A DNA stretch of 64,000 nt. Source: Diadema setosum. Its lineage: Eukaryota > Echinodermata > Echinoidea > Diadematoida > Diadematidae. The stretch spans positions 25,826,942 to 25,890,941 of the forward strand of contig NC_092706.1 in NCBI RefSeq assembly GCF_964275005.1, read 5' to 3'. The position numbers were made by a program, and so were the translations under genes. Positions 23,964 through 37,100 of this stretch are shown in pieces; position 1 is the stretch's first letter, and every line of letters begins with the position of its first letter. The notes under the pieces were generated by a model. The model worked only from the letters and a program-made list of their open reading frames with translations, had not been told where the DNA came from and made no database searches.

Positions 23964-24130
23964 TGTTTGTTTGTTTGTTTGCTTGTTTGTTTTTTTGCTT
24001 GTTTGTTTGGTTGTTTGATTGTTTGTTTCATTTTATCCATCTGAGAACATGGCTGGATAGCCCACATTCACCTGCACTAGCTCGTCTTCCTTGGGGTCAG
24101 GTTGGATGGTGAGGCAGACCACTTCAACAG
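23964..24130. repeat. Dispersed repeat with (TTTG)n tail, copy 1
   Basis: (TTTG)n followed by CATCTGAGAACATGGCTGGATAG-like sequence and TCGTCTTCCTTGGGGTCAGG. The same order recurs at 28159-28262 (CATCTGAGAAGATGG, GGTCTTCCATGGGGTGCAG). It looks like a minus-oriented SINE, but no clear Pol III boxes were found. Confidence 0.6.
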
Positions 24131-24294
24131 GTCATGCACCGTGCGCTTTGCCATGAATGAATGAAGCGGAATCTTCTACGCGCATGCGTTGTGACACCCT
24201 CTCTCTCATACACGTTACCTTCAACTCGTATCCCATCCGAAGGATAATCACTCTTGAAAGATTCCTCTGGTTGCCAAAATCTTTCTGTTTATCT

Positions 24295-24300
24295 TTTAAT
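24295..24300 (-). terminator. Candidate polyadenylation signal of gene 1
   Basis: ATTAAA on the minus strand, about 180 bases past the stop codon. This is the commonest variant of AATAAA. Another candidate (AATAAA, near 23535) lies about 940 bases past the stop, inside/next to a MITE. The choice is by position only. Confidence 0.25.
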
Positions 24301-24478
24301 GAGAGTTAAACGAAATTCATACATTCCCCAAAATCTTAAGAGATTGGAAGATTCGCAAAACTATAAAGGCTTGAGCTCATGATATTTTGTCAGTTTCACG
24401 CAGTTGCAGAAATCGGATGGTTTTGTACCTGAACGCCTGAAAACAGATAACACTCTGAAGTTATGCCGTCTTTTGGTT

Positions 24479-25004
24479 TCAATCTCGCAAAAGAATGTCC
24501 GACGCGCTGTCGTTGCCTTTCCCGCGAAGGAAGAACACATTCTTCTGCGCTCCGGCCCGGCCGCGCTTTGAGTTCTTTCGATCGTCCGTCTCGATAAAGT
24601 TGAATTTGGCCGGCTTGCTGCTGGACATGGGACGGCCCTGGCCACGCGCCGACGGAAGCGGTTTGTTCTTGCCCCTGCTGCTCTGGTCGGCATCCATCTG
24701 GTAGTAGCTGTGATCGGCCACGGCGATGGGGCCAACATCCAACTTGGAGTTCGCTTTGTTCTCGCTGGCAACGATGTCCTCCTCCTCCTCCGACTTGTCG
24801 TCGTCATCCTTCTTGTCGTTCTCGTCGTCGTCGGTGGCGAACTCGAGCTCCATTTCGTCTCGCTCCTTCTCGTCCTCGTCGACTTCCTTGTGTTTCTTCT
24901 TCACCTTCTTGGATTTGTTCTTCCGACTTCTCTTCTTCTTCTTGCTCCTCTTGAGTTCGCCCATCTGTTCTCCGTCTTCACCCTCTTCGATCAGTTTCTT
25001 TGGT
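24479..25004 (-). CDS. Gene 1 exon 8: charged cytoplasmic tail and stop
   Basis: The acceptor CTCTTTCAG begins the exon, and the frame closes at TGA 24481-24479, encoding residues 359-533. The tail has four parts: a Lys/Arg-rich stretch (about 376-400); an Asp/Glu-rich stretch (about 401-435, including DDDDK and SEEEED); a middle with HSYYQMD, where YYQM at 459-462 fits YxxM; and a basic Ser/Gly/Lys end finishing in SASDILLRD. No enzymatic domain is visible. The opposite strand of this exon is also open because of biased codons, but that reading is a shadow. The exon is much more GC-rich than its flanks. Confidence 0.88.
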
Positions 25005-27618
25005 CTGAAAGAGAATGCGGGAATTGGAAAGAAAGATATAGAGAAGCCAATGGATGAAAAGAAAATATTGTGTAACTTTGCAGGTTACCGTGTAGAGGGG
25101 GGGGGGGGGGCAGTCATGATTGTATTACCCTGTTCAGTTCCCTCTTCAAAAACAAATGCTGGGGTGTGTTACAAACATTCCTCTAATTTGTTGATTGTTT
25201 CTGAACGTCTTTTAATAAGAGTTACAGAAAATCCACTTACAATTATCATATCCAGTTGATGATGGTTTCACAGCAGAAACCACGTTATTTAACCAACGTT
25301 GTCCTAGCCATGTGTCTAATGCTTTATCTTTATCATATCCTTTCTGTACATTTCATTGCTAGTTTGTCAATTGGAAGGTTTTCAAAATCCTCAGGATCTC
25401 TAAAGCTATCAGAGATTTTTTCATTAAAAAACACATTTTAGAAGATAATGCTAGAGCTTAAGGTGGAATTTCTCCCATTTCATCACTTTCCAATAGATTA
25501 TGCAGTGAAAGAAAAATGCACATCTGCCAAGTTGATTATGTCAAGAATATCATTTTTGCAACAAAGTTCATTCAGGTCGTGATAGTTTAATTAAACATTC
25601 AGCAGAAGAAAACAAAACAACAACATTCCTTGCGTTTTTCTGGTACGTGCCATCCGTTCAGCAGGAAAACGGAAAATACATATATACACAGGTATACACA
25701 TGCATATGGGCGATGTCGTATTTTGCCGTATGTCTACCAAAAAATGCGCACTAAACAACATCGTGATATCACAAATGAAAGGATGAATCATAACAAAAGG
25801 AACAAAATAATCTCAAATTGTCTTCAGATGAGCACGTGTGTGGACTTCGCGTGTTGACATGTAGCGTACCAGGGGCACGGTGCACTCATGCCTGTATCCC
25901 CCACTGTGTACAGATAACTACACCTAGAAAATTAATGGTGACTTCGAGACTTACTTCTTTTTTCTCGTCTTACAGCAGGCGATTGTGAAAGCGATGAAAA
26001 CGATGAGAAAAAGCAGAGAAACGCCCCCTACGACCATTCCCACGGAGAGCGCTGCATGGAACAAGCAAGATGTCATGATTGTTAAAAAAAAAAAAAAAGG
26101 ATAGATGACAGAACTGGGCATGAATACTGAGATACTGAGGTAAGAAGGTGAAGAAATTCTGAAAGTTGCGCCGATTACGTTCTGCTGTGATGCATTATCG
26201 CTTTTCTTGCAGTCTTCTAGTTTGATAAGTCGGCTGAGTAGCGCAATATTTCATTTGGTCATTGAACATTATCTATCTCCTCAAGAAAACATTGATATCG
26301 ATTAGAATGGTAGGATTAAAACGGTTGGGAGAACGTTCATAAAAAAAAAAAATCAGGTTGCATGTCCGTGTCAAACATGAGCATGAGCATGTATATAGGC
26401 AAAATAGGCCTGTTGACAAGTAGACACGTAAATGATACTATGCTCCACGATTTATTCTTTAAGGTTTCCATGAAAGCACTTCAAAATCGACTTACGAAAC
26501 CTATCCCACAAAATGAAACAAGAATTATGATACTCATTAATAATGAAAGCCATTACTTTCATATATTGGCTTTCCTTGAAATTCCTCAACAATAGTGTTC
26601 ATATGTCTGTCAAATTACGGTCCATAAATTTCAGACACATATACCCACATCCCACAAAAGAATCACAAGAGTCTCCGAGATGTCATTTATAGGAGATTCT
26701 TAAAGTACAAGTTTACCTTCATAGACATGTGGATTGAACGATTGAAGCAATGTCAATAAAACACGACAACAAGAGTTTGAGGAAAATCGGACAATCCGTA
26801 TAAAGGTTATGAATTTTTAAAGTTTCTACTCAGTCACTGCTAGATGAGAAGACTACTACAGCTTGTGATGTCACATGTGTACAACGATATAAAGAAAATA
26901 TTATAAAGAAAACTCAACATATTTTCACTTTTCTTGCATAATAAAAGAACACTTGATTTCCCTCTTTCAGAAGGCATGGGGAATTATATTACCCTTAACG
27001 AACGTCAGAGACGAGTCGAGGAAATGTGCACTTTTTTCAAAGAGTAAAATTTTGTGAAATTCTCTTTATATTTTCCTTGTAGCGTTATACGCATGTGACA
27101 TCATACAGCACAGTAGACTTCTCATCCAGCAGTGACTGTGCAGATACTTTAAAAAGTCATAACTTTTGAACGGATTGTCCGATTCCCCCCCAAACTTTCA
27201 CTGATGTGTTCTACTAATACTGCTGCATTCACTCAATAAATATGTTAATGAAGGTGAACTTGTCCTTTAAACTAACGCAAACTCTCACAGAAAGAAGGTT
27301 GAAGGAGGAGGGTTGGAAGACGAGAAGGGAAAGAAAAAGAACAAGATGACTCATAAAATGGAGGAGGAGAAGGAGGAGGAGAAGGGAAGAAAATGAAGAA
27401 GATGACGCATAGAAAGGAGGAGTAGGAGGAGGAGGAGGAGGAACAGAAGGGAGAGAAAAAGAAGATGACGCATAAAAAAGAAGGTCGAGGAGAGGAAGTG
27501 GGAGGGTAGGAAGATTAGAAAGGGAAGAAAATGAAGATGAAGCATAATAAGGAGGATGATACGAAGAAGAGCTGCATTGTTCTTGTTCTTGTGGAAAAAA
27601 AAATCGACACAGAAACAC

Positions 27619-27682
<64 letters not shown>

Positions 27683-30600
27683 TCAATTATTCTCATTGTT
27701 ATTGTTATTATTATTATCATTATTTGGCTTTTAGTCTCAAAAATCAATATTGCAATATTCAAAATCAGAACACACAATGAGACATGAAATTAATTATGAT
27801 TTGATGTTGTTTACCAATGACGGCAGCCATATGTTCAACAGCCTCGCAGCTCCTAGGAGAGGTAATAATTATCCCCTCCTCTCCTTCGAGTATCAGCACT
27901 GGTCGTCTGCTATTCACTTACCCTCTAGCTTCTGCTCGCCACCCATACTCGCTTCCTCTGTTGTTGACGCCACTGTTGTGGTGGGCACGGCTGTTGGTCA
28001 GCAGTCAAAAGAGAGAAATAGCTTAGTTTGTTTATAGCTTGGCAAACAACGTTACATTCAAAACGCAATCAAAGATTTCATAACACCCATCCGGATTATG
28101 AGGATATCGGCGGGGGGGGGGGGGGGGGGCGTCTACCTGGGAGCACAGTTGTATAGTCGATTGTTTGTTTGTTTGTTTGTTTGTTCATTTCCATCTGAGA
28201 AGATGGCCCATATTCAGCTACGTTAATCTGGTCTTCCATGGGGTGCAGCTGGATGTGGATGTGGATAACACTCTTGGACTTTTTAATGGAGGTCACGAGT
28301 TCGGGTCCTGCCGAGTGCTTACGTCCTTGAACGATATGTTCGTTTGTTTTGTTTTTGTTTTTTTTTAACCCATGATGTCCCTCTTGACCCTACAAGGGGT
28401 GCCTTCAATGCTGGGGTAATGATAATGGCAGAACCCTTCTTGTCGAGCTCAGTGTTAACACACTGAAGACGCTACCCTCTTCAAACAAGACCATAAATAT
28501 CTCATTGTAGCTTTATGTGCTTACATTACACGCATGTTATGTTCTGTACGGGAGGATGTGTGTGTAAGTGTGTAGTGATAGAGATCAGTTTATCACTGTT
28601 ACAGCCTTCTCGAGAAATTGACGGGAAGGGAACGAGGGGAAACCACTTAACAAAATCTTTACTAGGTCCGACTTCCGAAATCAGGAAGTCTTTAGTCTGA
28701 AGCTTACGTGGTTCTAAGCACGTGGGACTGGCAAGCGGAGACGCTAAATTAGGAATGGAGAGAGAGAGTATTGCCTCAAATAGATGTCTGGAAACGATTA
28801 ATCCTTTGCCTGCTCTGAGAGTCAATTGGTACAGCAAATCTCATAGCATTGTACACACTGTTCAAAGTCCCTGGCACGTAAAGGGTTAAGGTACAGTCGT
28901 ACCCATAGAATGATAGAGAAGACCATTACAGGTGAATAGTCAGTCCTTCTCGGGTAAAAGTCCTTTCAGATCTATCAGCATGACAGACGATTAGCCTTTA
29001 CGTGAAAGCATTGAAAAATTATAACCACAGTATTCTTTTTGATATCTTCGCCCCTGGCATACTAAAGTGGTGGCGCCTGGCCAAATATCATCCCACGCTT
29101 AAAGGAAAGAAGAAATATCATCTGCTGAAGACATAAAAAGGGTACTATCTATCAAAATAAGGTGCGTCTGCAAAGTTTTCAACACAATACTATTTTTTCT
29201 TCCTGTCCACAACTTTTGAAGGGACCTGGTAAAATGAATTCAAGCAAAATGTACAATATATTTCCCGCAATATATTTATCAATACATTAAACATTGCTAT
29301 ACAATGATAAAACGGATATTCATCCTATAAAGCTTGCATGCTATTTGCTTTATCATTATACTTATTACTGTTATTTCAAAAATGTCTGAGAACTCCATCA
29401 ATTGTATTATAAATACACATTTCGTTTTCTGTTATGTTTTGGTTTGAAAAATAAATGCAGAAATGAATTGAAATTAAATCAAATCAAAATACTGGACATT
29501 ATATAGTGCCAGGGTTCACCCGTCGGTAACATACTATTATTTCCATATCTGCGTAGCATTTTTCAAATCGTCTGTTACAGCCTTTTGACACAACGCGTAG
29601 AATATAGTTGTTATCAAGATGTAAGATCACTTTTTTTTCCGTGCTACAAAGGAATACATACGGACACATATCGGTGAGGCGTCGTTCCAATCGTAGCCGG
29701 GCCCTGATTGGACACAAGTGAGCGTCTTGGTACCCAGCATCTGGTAATCCTCGTCACACTTGTACGTCACCGAGGCGCCGAACTGGAACCAGTCGTTGTC
29801 CCGGGAGCCGTGGGCGATGCCACCAGGGTCACCGCAGAACCCCTCTTGGGCTGAGAGCAGAAGAAGGGGGGGGGGGGGGGGAGATGAGAAGAAGGTGTAG
29901 TATATTATGAGGAAGTAAACGAATACACGCGTTATCAAAATTAAATAAAATGTCAAAACGATATGGAGTCTGACGAACACATAGAATATTATAATGTGTA
30001 ACTTTGCTGAATGAACATTTTGTTGTCTGTGAGGATGTTCACATATGGATGAAAAAAACACTGACAACAATAGTATTGAAATTATCATACTGTCAATATC
30101 AAATAATCCGCAAGCAATTGTCATGATTATACTCTCTAAAGTAGACATAAATGACATAAATGTATTGTAAAGGAGAAAATTACATCAGTAAAAAAAATAA
30201 TAATAATTAAAAAAATGAAGGGAGACACAAAGGAATCAAGGGGAAATGATTGAGATTTAACGCAGGTGAACTAATAATTATGTAAGCTATTGACGCCAGA
30301 ATGTAATTTGATGTGTCTCACCTAATGTCTGTTTATTTATTTTGTATTATCGAGAAAAAAAAAATGTGCTATACATTAAAGTCAATCATTCATCTGTTCA
30401 TGTATTTCCCCTGCCCCAATGTTACCGTTGTTTGTTCTATTGGCTTTCTGTTATATTCTTGTATGAAAAAGGAATGCAGAAATGAATTTAAATTAATTCA
30501 AATTAAAAAATGGACATTATAAACAGGTAATATACATCCATATCTGGGTAGCATTTTCTGTAATAGTCTGACCCCACCGGTTTGTGTGTGTGTGTGTGTG

Positions 30601-31016
30601 TGTGTGTTTTGGGGTGTTGTTATTGTTGTTGTTGTTGTTGTTGTTATTGTTATTGTTGTTTTAACATGTGATTATCGCTAAATTTTGTATCGTTTATTTG
30701 GCTTCAAGATTATCTTTTTCATATTGTCATTGATATCATTTTGCTGTTATAGGTTTAGTAATTACTTCACTTGGCAAATTTTGTGAAGTAGTCTTACAAG
30801 CCCAAACAGCAACGATGCACAAGAAGAAATCGATGATGATGATATCGACAATGATGTGTAATGACAACGATGATGATTATTGATCATGAGAATAATGACG
30901 ATGTGATTACGATGACGATTATGGTGACGGTTATAAAGTTGATGCTAATGGTCAAAATGGCGATGATGGTGATATATTAATGATAATAACATTTACTGAT
31001 AATGATGATGATGATA

Positions 31017-31047
<31 letters not shown>

Positions 31048-31145
31048 GGACGAGGAGGAGGAGGAGGATGATTGACAAAGTTGATGCTGACAACGATGAA
31101 GTTGAGGAAGATATAGATCATAAGTGATGGTACGTAAGGCGATAC

Positions 31146-31196
<51 letters not shown>

Positions 31197-34100
31197 AATG
31201 ATGATAATGAGGGGGTGATGGTAAATATGATGACGATCATGATCATGAATATGATGAAATACAAAGGACGTACTATCATAGATGGCAAACGTTTTCAGCA
31301 GCCTCTTGGTCCCGCCGCAAAGCTGTAAGTAGTTGCCTGGGCAGTGCCAGAGGCAGTGCTCGTGACCGACCAAGGTCATCTCCGTGGTCGTATTGGGCAT
31401 GTTGAGCCAGCAGTGGCAGTGGTCAATGGACACTCCGGCCAGGGACATGGACTCGTTGATGCAGAAGGCCAAGCAGGAGTCAACAGTCAAGTTCTTGTCG
31501 ATCATGTTGATATCGCTCTTTATAGATACCGTCGCCATCTTGTAACAGCCTTTATACCCCGGCACTATGTAAATAAAAGATGACAAACAGACAGGTAATA
31601 CACAAAAAGTTTTTCAAATAGTCATGAGATTAAGTGAGTAGTAAATTAATGATATACGTAAAACATGAATGCTAGATCATTCAATGATACACAAATAGTG
31701 ATAAACTGATAAGAGTATCTACATGAAGACATAAAATAACGCTAATAGATTTTATAGGTGGCTATAATGGAAGAAAGAATGAAGGCTAGTTGCGTCAAAG
31801 TCATAACGACTTTCGATGACTCAAAATAGACTGAATGTGTATTACCTTGAAATGTATACTCTTTGTTAGAAAGAAGCAGTTACGGTAATCGTTCTGCGCT
31901 TCTCCACTTTGTTTGTTTCTGTTTCGGAAAACCTTATGCTCTGTTCTCCATCCTGACTATTTTGATACCCTCCAAACTCAATAAAAATACATGTACATAA
32001 TAATACAAATTGATTACGTATTATGTACATAATATGTACATTTATATGATATATAATATTATCATATATACGACAGCAGAGAGGATGAAGTTCTTGACTA
32101 AAGTGTTTTGACTCTTTGCGAACACGTTCATGACTTATGTTATTCTGATGACGGATAATAGTGATGTCCGCCCCTTACGTTGACAGATGGCGCCTGCCTC
32201 TCTCTCGCTGCTGCACGGTCTGATGTTGGAGGTGGAGTTACTGCAGTGCATCAGATCTGGTGCATCTGGGAGGAAAAAGGGAATAAAGTGAAGGGAGAAA
32301 AGTTAATAGGGAAATGGTGCGTCTGATTTGTCTTGAGGAATAGTATTTAACCCTCTGTGCGCCATGTTTATTTTCTGTCCACTGGTATAATGTGAAATGT
32401 GTGCTCTTTTGAGTCATTGGCACAAAAACAGTTAAGGCTGTTATCAATCATGATGGTCTCTGTTCAAGTTTCCTGGCTGTAAAGGTTGTGTCTACCCCTG
32501 CCGGCAAGGCACTGTGTCCTCCTTGCCAACTCCTTCGATGAGCAATGGCTTGCTTACAGGTTTTCATTGCTGCCTTGGAAGCAGCGTACAACAGATCATG
32601 ATATATCGGAGAAAATCAAAATGCAAATATCTTTTGTTCTTTCTTCTTTCCGATTTTAATTCTATTGTTTATCCGTAAAGAAAACAAAGTGACCATCTTT
32701 ATTCTCATTGCAAATGTTGTCTTTCATTATGTATGTGAAACGCATTCAACCCTGGGAACCGACTCTGCATTGCAGTACTTACAAACATTGCCTCAAGTTG
32801 GTTCCATCACATTTCACACTTTTATTCGTAACGGACCTAAGCTTTTGTCCAGTCATTAACTTACAGACAACCTTCTGCTGTCGTTTCGATGTCTGATATC
32901 TCATAATAATCAAGGTTTTAAGTTCTGTAGCAGTACGTTTTTAATTGTAATCTCATTATTTTGACGTTTTTGTCCCCTCATAATTGTGTATTATATTTGG
33001 TTTTGTGTGAAATACGGAAATAAATTCAGTTTGATTCAATTCAATTCAAATATATCAACTAGTCCTGTCTTCTTCTTTTTTTTCTACTCAGATATTGTCT
33101 TTTTAATTTTAAGAAAGATATTTTGTGTTCGATATTATTCCCAATGCTTTTACCTCTATCAAGAAAGGTAAATTAATTGCAACAGATTACTTTGCAACGA
33201 TTGAAATCTTTTAGAGGAACTAGAAAACTCAATTTGTTGTGCATCATAATTTCCATGTGATTTAATTCAATATCCAGAAGCATTTTGTCAACACATAGAT
33301 GTTAATTTCAAGACTCCGGATATCCTGCTTCGTACAACTATACGCACTGAGAGTGAGAAAAGCTTCATGAATATATGATACATGGTCCTCAATGAGTATC
33401 ATAAAAAAGATTTACAATCAGAGCATGACTGGATACTTTAGAAAATAGATCAAACGATTGCAGAATGCATGTCATGAACCCAACTACAAAGGGCGAATCA
33501 CGGCAAATACCTATGGTAACTTAAGTAACTCTGATGAGAGGATGTAAGAGTGATACATGTATATCCATTATTTTTGGAATATATACAATATAACTATGAT
33601 TGTAAATGAAATGCCAGATGCCTCAACAAGTAGACTCTTAATTTCCATGATTACTTGACGATAAGGGTGGGTTCGTACCAGATATAAACACGCGATATTT
33701 CTTACATGGACTACTTGCATTGTTATCTAACTTCAGCAAATGTCACGTCGAGCATTAGTATGTCAAAGTTTAATGATGGAATTGAAAGAGAAAAAAAAAG
33801 GAGTTCAACTTTCCTGGGAAATGTGCAAGCACGTACAATCGACAGCATGGCTTAATATCGTCTCTGACTGTATTCAAAAAGACTGTAAGGGCGGCCTACC
33901 CACTTTCATGAAACGAACCAAACATGCATATTGTAAAATCAAAGCTCGAAAATCACGTTTGTTAAAACGTTCCACTGTTATCAGAATTGAATATTTTCCA
34001 GCTTTTGTGTATTCAATGCTTTATTTTGCTCACAAAAACATCAAGATCCATTCCAAATTAAATTCTCACCATAGAACTTCACAAAAGAAAGTAATCATGC

Positions 34101-37100
34101 CGATGGGTTGCTCTAATTGTTTTGGAATGTGGTTCTTGATTTCTGACTTCGGGCTGACGTAATGCTCATCATTGAAGCATAACCTTTTTAATCTCGAAGG
34201 GTTAATACCTTATGATCTTAACACGTCAAACGGCGAAAGAGTGCGTATACACCCTTCAGACGTGAATGGAATGTCCCTTGATGCCGTAAGTAATTTACGT
34301 ATGCTCTCTGCTAGTTACCCAATCACGGCCTCGATATTGCCAGTCACGTCGTTGGCTTCTCACCTTTTGACCCCGTTATCATTATCATGCGTTTGCTGAC
34401 GTCACTGACGCCTTATCCTAAGAATAGAAAGTGCGCTTGATCGGTGGCTCTGATAACGAACACGAGACAGACATTGGGCATTTGACTACCTCATGTTCAT
34501 GTCACTGACCCATAAAATGTAGCTACTATCTTACTGCTTTTTATAGGAAACAACAGCAATAACAGTTTAGACAACATCTATTTGGCTGGCTTCTTTCTGT
34601 CGATGTTAGTTTTTCCCTTTCCCTCCTATTTTCTTTTTTTTTATTAAGGAGTAGACATTTTCTTATTTATGGATTAAAAAAATCATTTGCCAAAAATCAT
34701 GTTGCATTGCCAAATTCAATTTCAATTCATTTCTGCAACTTTGTTTTTCACGAATGTAATGTACAAACGGAAATACACAAGCATCGATTTTTGGTAAAAT
34801 AACAATTTCTAGGGAAAATCAAGTGTTCTAACAAATTAGATATATCATTTAGAAAAAGAATATAATATATTGTTGCATTTTCACTTTCATGACATGTTCC
34901 ACTTCAGCAAACACGTAACGTTTTCAGAACGTTTCCTAAACTTTTTTTTTTTGAGGTTCCGTACGTCTTCATATAAGATATAAGATACAACGTCAAAGTT
35001 GGGACCTGGCATTTACCGCAAAGCACAGGTTTTTTTTTTTTTTTGGGGGGGGGGGGGGTTGGAAAACGTTTTAAAAACGTCAGTGGACGTTACAAAACGT
35101 TTTTATTAGGTCTGCTTCGTCTACTTCGTCTTTATTGAACGTTTAAAAAAACGTTTTCATGACGTGTTCGTCATTGGTTTCTTTATCATGTATATTCATG
35201 CCTATTTATGAATATTCAAATAAGAAAATATAAGATCTGAAAACTAGTGGAAATAGGTAAAAGACATTGAAATCTGAAGATTTATGATGGGTTCAAACTT
35301 TCTGTGATGAAAATTGTACCTACGTTATCCAATTACAAACTGTGTTATGAAGAGGTATTTTCATATGTTAATAGGCCTAATTAAGGTGTGTGATATTTAA
35401 TTTTAGTAACAATGTCTTCGTGCATTACAACATTTGCTGGTATATAAAAGAATGTGATACAGATACATCAAATGGGAATAGGATGTAGTATAGGTATAGG
35501 TGGTAGGACATTAGGAACAGGTGTAGCATTAGGGTACATTAATCCCAGACTGTGCCTGTATAATCTCATAACTATACTTTTTTTTAATGCACAATAAAAA
35601 AAAATAAACAGACGTTCTAGACGGATATCGAAGGTTCTCTATAAAACGTTGTGGAACTAGTCATACGACTTTTTTTTTTTTTGAACGTTCTAGACGGTTT
35701 TCAAAGGTTTTCTGGACGTCCGCAGAACGTCCACAGAACGTTTGAATATTCTTTAAAGGTTTTACTGACGTCTATAACGTCCAAAAGGTTTTTTGCAGGT
35801 CCTTAAAAATTCTGAAAGGTTTAAATGTTTAAAAAACGTGTTTATAACGTCAATTTGAAAAGTTATAAATACGTCGAAAACATTCCACAAAAAGACCTTC
35901 TAAAAACGTTTTGACAAAACGTCCAAATAACGAACTTGGAAAGTTTCGAGAACGTTCACAAAACGTCCAAATGTTAGCAGGGGACGTTGTAGGGGCCGCC
36001 AAAATAGACAAACGAAATGATGTTTCACGAGGTGACAGCCCTTTCCTGGCAAAACGGCTAAAAAGTATTCCCAAGGATTTACTGACAAAAAAAAAGGAAA
36101 AGAAAAGGAAAAGGGTGGGTGGAAAGGAGAAGTGCAGGGGGAAGGAGGGAGTCACGAATGGTCTGACTTGGTTTCGATTTAATAAAAACCACATGAGTAT
36201 GCTTAAAGGGACAATGAATTAACATAACTATACACATCTGGTTTAGTTGCCAATACTACACTTTGCTTCGGTATGATTCTTTTCTTATAAATGTATCTAT
36301 TCATGTTTATTCAAGGATAATGTCAATCTATCATCACTAACTTTCATTTTTTTTAGGTTCTTCAATAAAAAGAAAAAAAAGTAAATTGCTTTAGATGATT
36401 AGGGTGAGCATTCCATGTCAAATCCATAATATTTTAAAGATTTATGAGCCATCAGGATTCATGAGTTATTTCAACGAATGTTATCGCAGGTACGGGTTGG
36501 ATATGAATAATTTGTTGTTGTTTGAAAAAGATCACTGAAATTGTCAAAATTTAAAATACTTACACATAAATGTTGCTGTTTGAAAAGCATTGATATTATC
36601 TAATTTGAAAACTTTTAACTAATGAAATGCAGGATCAGTATGTGTAATTTAAGTGGAACTTGTATAAAGTTTTACAGCTTTAAAAAAAAAAAAAATCTTT
36701 TCAATAATTTTGATTTACCACAGTTTCCCCATATGAGATTGCGGTATGTTAGGAAACAGTGAAGTAGTATCAAAGCGTTAAAAGATTTTTTTCGGCATAA
36801 AAGAAAATACCTTGAACAGCATTTATGATTTTTAGCTACTTATGAAGATATAATCATGTACATTGTAACTCCAACTTAAATGATTACCACTTGTTACTCC
36901 TAAAATTAAGTATAATAAGTATAATCCAATTTATCTAATGATAAGCCATTAACCTGTATAATTATCAAGCAATATTGGTGGTTTAACTTTGGATAATGTA
37001 GTTTGAAATGTATGAAATTGGTTTTACCAATATTCATCAGTGCTGTAATGCATTATTAACCAAGATTATATTTTCTGCAACTCTGAATTTGATATCTGAA

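Noticed and set aside
24710..25259. Plus-strand open frames of 115 and 177 codons opposite the gene 1 tail
   Set aside because: They are Leu/Ser-rich antisense shadows of Lys/Glu/Asp codons in exon 8, with no domain.
31001..31273. Poly-His/poly-Ile extension of the WSC frame
   Set aside because: It is translation of (GAT)n intron repeats beyond a consensus-like donor.
33740..34162. 140-codon plus-strand open frame
   Set aside because: No recognisable domain, no splice context, and lies in a gene 1 intron on the opposite strand; compatible with chance.
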